The notes under the pieces: model-generated
Databases searched by the model: none
Told to the model about the DNA's origin: nothing
The model's input: the letters and a program-made list of their open reading frames with translations, nothing else
Translations under genes and position numbers: made by a program
Shown here: positions 60,653-64,000 of the stretch, piece by piece
Layout: the number at the start of each line of letters is the position of its first letter
Position numbering within the stretch: position 1 is the stretch's first letter
Assembly: GCF_947493875.1 (NCBI RefSeq)
Contig: NZ_CANLSU010000001.1
Span: 62,001 to 126,000 of the forward strand
Source of the DNA: an uncultured Marinococcus sp.
GTDB lineage: Bacteria; Bacillota; Bacilli; Bacillales; Marinococcaceae
Direction: 5' to 3'
Length of the DNA: 64,000 nt

Positions 60653-60937
60653 ATGTTGAAATTAGACCTGCAGTTCTTTGCTCAGAAAAAAGGGGTAGGT
60701 AGTACAAAAAACGGTCGTGACTCCATTTCCAAGCGTTTGGGTGCCAAGCGTTCCGATGGCCAGCACGTAACCGGTGGTTCTATCCTCGTCCGCCAGCGCG
60801 GTTCGAAAATTTTCCCTGGCAATAATGTCGGTAAAGGCGGAGATGACACTCTTTTCTCCAAAATCGACGGCGTTGTGAAATTTGAGCGTGTCGGGAAAAA
60901 ACGTAAACGCGTGAGCGTTTATGCAAAAGAAGCATAA
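60653..60937 (+). CDS. rpmA: 50S ribosomal protein L27
   Basis: L27 lies near the peptidyl-transferase centre. The 94-residue precursor begins [20 protein letters not shown], with the LQFFAQ/KKG-type N-terminal extension that Prp removes in Bacillota. ATG is chosen 7 bases after AGGAGGTG; a second ATG two codons upstream overlaps that site. A terminator follows. In B. subtilis spo0B and obg come next; neither is here. Confidence 0.98.
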   Translation: MLKLDLQFFAQKKGVGSTKNGRDSISKRLGAKRSDGQHVTGGSILVRQRGSKIFPGNNVGKGGDDTLFSKIDGVVKFERVGKKRKRVSVYAKEA

Positions 60938-60944
60938 GAATCGT

Positions 60945-60986
60945 ATCCGTTTAAACAGATATTTCTGTTTAAACGGATTTTTTTAT
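60945..60986 (+). terminator. Rho-independent terminator of rplU-prp-rpmA
   Basis: ATCCGTTTAAACAG pairs perfectly with CTGTTTAAACGGAT around ATATTT, followed by seven T. Confidence 0.95.
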
Positions 60987-61003
60987 TGAAAGGGGACAAA
61001 AAA

Positions 61004-61753
61004 ATGAAGGTAACAATTATTGGTTTTTGGCATGCCTTTCCCGAAGCAGGGGAAGCAGCCTCCGGCTATCTGCTTGAAGAGGATGGATTTGAGCTGCTGC
61101 TCGACTGCGGAAGCGGAGTGATTTCCCAGCTGCAGCATTACACAGAGCTCAGCAGCATCGATGCCGTACTGCTGTCCCATTATCATCAGGATCATGTGGG
61201 TGATTTCGGAGCTTTCCAGTACTACCGGCTGCTGGAACCTGTCCTTTGGCCAAAAAAGCAGCACGAGATGGCTGTCTATGCACACCGGGAGGATGAAGAA
61301 GGCTTTCAGCGCCTGTTTTATAAAGAAGCAGTACAGCCGATAGAATACCGGGCACAGGAGCCATTTACCGCCGGTCCTTTTACGATCACACCAGTACCGG
61401 TAAAGCACGCTGTACCGTGCTTTGGGTTCCGGATTGAAACAGCTGCCGGCAGCTTATTTTTCACCGCGGACACGTCCTACATGCCAGAGCTTGAACAGGC
61501 CGCCGCCCAAGTGGACGTGCTTTTGGCAGAATCCAGCTTTTATGCTGGCCAGGACGGCTCGTTTGCCGGTCATATGAATTCCGAGGAAGCCGCAATACTT
61601 GCCAACAATGCTGAAGCAGGAAAATTAATATTAACTCACCTGCCTCATTTCGGGGACCATGCACAGCTAAAAAGAGAAGCAGAAAATATATTTCCCGGCC
61701 CCGTGGAGCCCGCAGCAGGAGGGCTTAAAATAAATATCAGCAGGGACAGTTAA
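61004..61753 (+). CDS. MBL-fold metallohydrolase (YhfI-like)
   Basis: The 249-residue protein has the metallo-beta-lactamase fold with the motif LLSHYHQDHVGD and later ligands in PVKHAVPC, FTADTSY and LTHLPHF. It resembles the YhfI/RNase Z-like subfamily of unknown substrate. ATG follows GAAAGGGGACAAAAAA. It stands right after the rpmA terminator, where B. subtilis has spo0B-obg, so this is a rearrangement breakpoint. A role in RNA processing is conceivable but unsupported. Confidence 0.85.
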   Translation: MKVTIIGFWHAFPEAGEAASGYLLEEDGFELLLDCGSGVISQLQHYTELSSIDAVLLSHYHQDHVGDFGAFQYYRLLEPVLWPKKQHEMAVYAHREDEEGFQRLFYKEAVQPIEYRAQEPFTAGPFTITPVPVKHAVPCFGFRIETAAGSLFFTADTSYMPELEQAAAQVDVLLAESSFYAGQDGSFAGHMNSEEAAILANNAEAGKLILTHLPHFGDHAQLKREAENIFPGPVEPAAGGLKINISRDS

Positions 61754-61791
61754 TCATTTCTTTCGGGGAATGATTTTTTTGCGTTTATATG

Positions 61792-61809
61792 AAAGCGGTA
61801 CCGCATTCG
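61792..61809. promoter_or_regulatory. Operator-like palindrome upstream of the Pho box
   Basis: GAAAGCGGTACCGCATTC is an inverted repeat with a perfect GCGGTACCGC core and one mismatched pair in 9. It ends two bases before the Pho repeats. With the T before it, TGAAAGCGGTACCG matches the CcpA site at 12 of 14 positions. Confidence 0.5.
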
Positions 61810-61811
61810 CC

Positions 61812-61865
61812 TTTACATATTCTTAACAATCAAACTATTTTCTCTTAACAATTAAGTCCTATACT
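61812..61865 (+). promoter_or_regulatory. Pho box and promoter of the pst operon
   Basis: TTTACA, TTAACA, ACTATT and TTAACA start at 61812, 61823, 61834 and 61845, exactly 11 bases apart, with N5 spacers. This matches the PhoP box of B. subtilis (repeated TT(A/C/T)A(C/T)A every 11 bases); the third repeat is degenerate. TATACT at 61860-61865 is the likely -10. The operon should be induced by phosphate starvation through PhoPR. Confidence 0.85.
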
Positions 61866-61928
61866 AAGCACTGGGAGCAAAAAGAGTTGCTTTGCCATGA
61901 GTACATAAACAAAGAGGAGGAAGTTGGT

Positions 61929-62942
61929 TTGAACTTTAAAAAAGTATGGATGGTTCCAACATTCGCTACATTGGCAGTAGTTGCATCCGCATGTGGCGGA
62001 GGGGGAGAAGAAAGCTCCGGCAGTGGTTCAGAGGAAAGCTCGGGAAGCGGTTCCGGTTCGGAAGAAAGCTCCGGTGAGGAAGGGAGCGGGGGCTCTGGAG
62101 ATATTGCTATCGACGGCTCCTCTACTGTTTTTCCAATCATGGAAGCCGTATCTGAAGAGTTTCAGCAGGAACATGGGGATATTGAAGCGCCTGTAGGTGT
62201 ATCCGGTTCCGGGGGAGGATTTGAACGCTTTATTGCCGGCGAAACGGATTTGAGTAACGCTTCGCGCCCTATTGAACAGGAAGAAGAAGATGCGCTCGAA
62301 GAAGCAGGCATTGAATATACTGAGCTGGAATTAGCCTATGATGGTCTTACCGTAGCTGTGAACCCGGAAAATGATTTCGTGGATAATCTTACCTTTGAAG
62401 AACTGTCACAGATTTTCGCTGACGGAAGCGATGCCCAAAATTGGTCGGACATTCGCGACAGCTGGCCGGACGAGCCAATTGATATTTACGCTCCGGGTAC
62501 AGACTCCGGCACGTATGATTTCTTCAGTGAAGAAGTGCTTGAAGAAGGCGACGTTTCTCGTGAAGCCCAGCTTTCCGAAGATGACAACGTGCTGGTAAAT
62601 GGTGTAGCAGGCAGCCAGAATGCTATTGGGTTCTTTGGCTATGCATACTATGCAGAAAACCAGGATTCTCTGAAAGCAGTGCCTATCGTGCCGCAAGAGG
62701 GTGGAGATGAAGGTATTGAGCCTAGCCAGGAAACAATCAACGATCAGTCATATCCTCTTTCTCGTCCGTTGTTTACGTATGTGAAAAATGAATCCCTGCA
62801 GGAAAATGAAGACGTTGTTGAATATGTGCGCTTTTTAAATGACAATGCAGCTGATCTCGCAGAAGAAGTAGGATATGTAGCAGCACCAGAAGAAGTGTAC
62901 GAAGAAAATACTCAAAAAATTGATGAAGTAGTTAATCAATAG
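61929..62942 (+). CDS. pstS: Phosphate ABC transporter substrate-binding lipoprotein PstS
   Basis: PstS binds inorganic phosphate outside the membrane for PstCAB. The 337-residue product starts at TTG, 8 bases after AGAGGAGGA, and has a lipoprotein signal with lipobox VVASAC (Cys22). Residues 23-57 form a low-complexity Gly/Ser/Glu linker with three EESSG units, then the binding domain begins at DIAIDGSSTVFPI. Phosphate-contact motifs GSGGGFERFIAGETDLSNAS and TDSGTYDFF are visible. The acidic linker is unusual and fits an alkaliphile or halophile. Confidence 0.95.
   Translation: MNFKKVWMVPTFATLAVVASACGGGGEESSGSGSEESSGSGSGSEESSGEEGSGGSGDIAIDGSSTVFPIMEAVSEEFQQEHGDIEAPVGVSGSGGGFERFIAGETDLSNASRPIEQEEEDALEEAGIEYTELELAYDGLTVAVNPENDFVDNLTFEELSQIFADGSDAQNWSDIRDSWPDEPIDIYAPGTDSGTYDFFSEEVLEEGDVSREAQLSEDDNVLVNGVAGSQNAIGFFGYAYYAENQDSLKAVPIVPQEGGDEGIEPSQETINDQSYPLSRPLFTYVKNESLQENEDVVEYVRFLNDNAADLAEEVGYVAAPEEVYEENTQKIDEVVNQ
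62007..62100 (+). repeat. Short repeats encoding the PstS acidic linker
   Basis: GAAGAAAGCTCCGG or close variants occur at 62007, 62031 and 62061, encoding three EESSG units separated by Gly-Ser runs. Such a tract can vary in length between strains. Confidence 0.75.
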
Positions 62943-62960
62943 ACGAAGATGGCATGGGAA

Positions 62961-62990
62961 AGCGAGGGAGCATACACTCCCTTGCTTTTG
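62961..62990 (+). terminator. Hairpin between pstS and pstC
   Basis: AGC-G-AGGGAG pairs with CTCCCT-T-GCT around CATACA and is followed by TTTTG. Intergenic hairpins here commonly make pstS mRNA more abundant than pstCA mRNA. Confidence 0.6.
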
Positions 62991-63033
62991 TCCTTGCTTT
63001 TGAGGAATTATCTGTTAAGGGGATGTGCAGAGA

Positions 63034-63972
63034 ATGGAAGATCGTTCAAAACTCTCGGTTAGTGAACGAATCGAACAAAGAACAAAGGGTTCGGGTTCAT
63101 CGAGTTTTATGGAAAAGTTAATGCCGGTTGTTTTTTTCATTTGTGCTTTAATATCTATTCTCACTACGGTCGGTATCGTTTTTACTCTTTTATTTGAAAC
63201 AGTGACGTTTTTCAGCAACGTTCCGTTTGCCGATTTTTTTGCTTCTACAGAGTGGTATCCGTTTTTTTCCGATCCGCAGTACGGCATTTGGCCTTTGGTG
63301 AACGGAACACTGATGATAGCGGGAATCGCTATGCTGGTAGCCATCCCCTTTGGTCTGGGAGCAGCCATTTATTTGAGTGAATATGCATCCGAAAAGGTTC
63401 GTAAAACAGTAAAGCCTATTCTTGAGGTATTGGCAGGCATACCGACGATTGTGTATGGCTTTTTTGCCCTCACGTTTGTTACACCAATTCTGCGCTCCAT
63501 TATACCGGGGATGGACATTTATAATGCATTGAGTCCGGGGATTGTAGTAGGTGTAATGATTATTCCAATGATTGCAAGTCTATCAGAAGATGCAATGAGC
63601 TCTGTTCCGAATTCTATCCGCCAGGGTGCTTTTGCTTTAGGAGCCACCCGGATGGAAGTGACTGTAAAAGTAGTGATGCCCGCAGCATTATCAGGGATTG
63701 TTGCTTCTTTTGTTCTGGGAGTATCCCGGGCGATCGGGGAAACAATGATCGTAACGGTAGCCGGCGGGGCAAGTCCAACAATGACAGTAGATCCCACAGG
63801 AGCCGTGCAGACGATGACTGCGTACATTGTGCAGGTGACTCAGGGAGACGCAGGGTATGGCACGCCGATTTATTACAGCATCTACGCTGTCGGTATGACA
63901 TTGTTCGTCTTCACGCTAATGATGAACCTGCTGGCTCACTACATTTCTCGACGATTTCGGGAGGATTACTAA
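63034..63972 (+). CDS. pstC: Phosphate ABC transporter permease PstC
   Basis: PstC is one of the two membrane subunits of the phosphate importer. The 312-residue protein has six transmembrane segments and the permease EAA-loop region GAFALGATRMEVTVKVVMPA that docks with PstB. ATG is chosen 10 bases after AAGGGGA; a GTG three codons upstream overlaps the site. pstA begins directly after the stop codon. Confidence 0.96.
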   Translation: MEDRSKLSVSERIEQRTKGSGSSSFMEKLMPVVFFICALISILTTVGIVFTLLFETVTFFSNVPFADFFASTEWYPFFSDPQYGIWPLVNGTLMIAGIAMLVAIPFGLGAAIYLSEYASEKVRKTVKPILEVLAGIPTIVYGFFALTFVTPILRSIIPGMDIYNALSPGIVVGVMIIPMIASLSEDAMSSVPNSIRQGAFALGATRMEVTVKVVMPAALSGIVASFVLGVSRAIGETMIVTVAGGASPTMTVDPTGAVQTMTAYIVQVTQGDAGYGTPIYYSIYAVGMTLFVFTLMMNLLAHYISRRFREDY

Positions 63973-64000
63973 ATGAAATTTGCAAATACTGCAGCACAAC
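63973..64000 (+). CDS. pstA: Phosphate ABC transporter permease PstA, first nine codons (3' end outside window)
   Basis: An ATG adjoins the pstC stop codon and the frame reads MKFANTAAQ to the window edge. Assignment rests on operon order (pstSCAB), not on the short sequence. Confidence 0.6.

Overview
The window is a stretch of conserved bacterial core genome, almost entirely on the + strand (the only minus-strand gene is a yslB-like gene), from a member of the Bacillaceae (Bacillota). The gene order follows the Bacillus subtilis pheST-to-rpmA chromosome segment: trmH-like / pheST / zapA-cvpA-polX-mutS2 / fadR / trxA-uvrC / yslB / sdhCAB / murI-rph-rdgB-yfcE / ilv-leu / ysoA-like / tig-clpX-lonA-ysxC / hemAXCDBL / valS-folC-comC-radC / mreBCD-minCD / rng / rplU-ysxB-rpmA. 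Promoters are SigA-like, ribosome binding sites are strong AGGAGG types, and several starts are TTG or GTG. Acidic tails and linkers (PstS, MreC, trigger factor) suggest a salt- or alkali-adapted organism. The genus is inference; a non-spore-forming haloalkaliphilic relative of the Salisediminibacterium/Alkalicoccus type would fit.

Region by region. 1-4.1 kb: end of an rRNA/tRNA 2'-O-methyltransferase, then a Phe T-box and pheST. 4.1-12.8 kb: cell division and DNA repair genes (zapA, cvpA, polX, mutS2, uvrC) with a DUF350 membrane protein, a stand-alone fadR and trxA. 12.8-18.3 kb: yslB, a Ktr/Trk potassium channel subunit and succinate dehydrogenase. 18.3-23.8 kb: ptsHI, glutamate racemase, RNase PH, dITPase, a phosphodiesterase and tRNA-Arg(UCU). 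24-33.5 kb: branched-chain amino acid biosynthesis (ilvE, then a Leu T-box and ilvBNC-leuABCD). 33.6-40.9 kb: a TPR protein and proteostasis genes (tig, clpX, lonA) plus a ribosome-assembly GTPase. 41-47.5 kb: the haem pathway from glutamyl-tRNA to uroporphyrinogen III. 47.5-53.4 kb: a Val T-box, valS, folC, comC, radC. 53.7-57.9 kb: cell shape and division-site selection (mreBCD, minCD). 58-61 kb: an unknown 57-aa protein, RNase G/E, and rplU-prp-rpmA behind an L21 leader. 61-64 kb: a metallo-beta-lactamase-fold hydrolase and the start of a pst phosphate operon behind a four-repeat Pho box.

The most informative signal is what is missing. At seven junctions where B. subtilis carries sporulation or germination genes (gerE, gerM, lonB, spoVID-ysxE, spoIIB, spoIVFA-spoIVFB, spo0B) the housekeeping neighbours are kept and the sporulation gene is absent. 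Vegetative genes around them, including competence gene comC, are retained. This points to a lineage that has lost sporulation. The beta-oxidation genes normally clustered with fadR (lcfA, fadB, etfBA) are absent too.

I found no mobile element, CRISPR array, prophage or defence system, and no novel multi-gene system. The candidates for new biology are small: the 57-aa ORF before RNase G, an RNase G without its zinc-link cysteines, structured leaders before mreB and ptsH, and a possible short RNA or attenuator before fadR.
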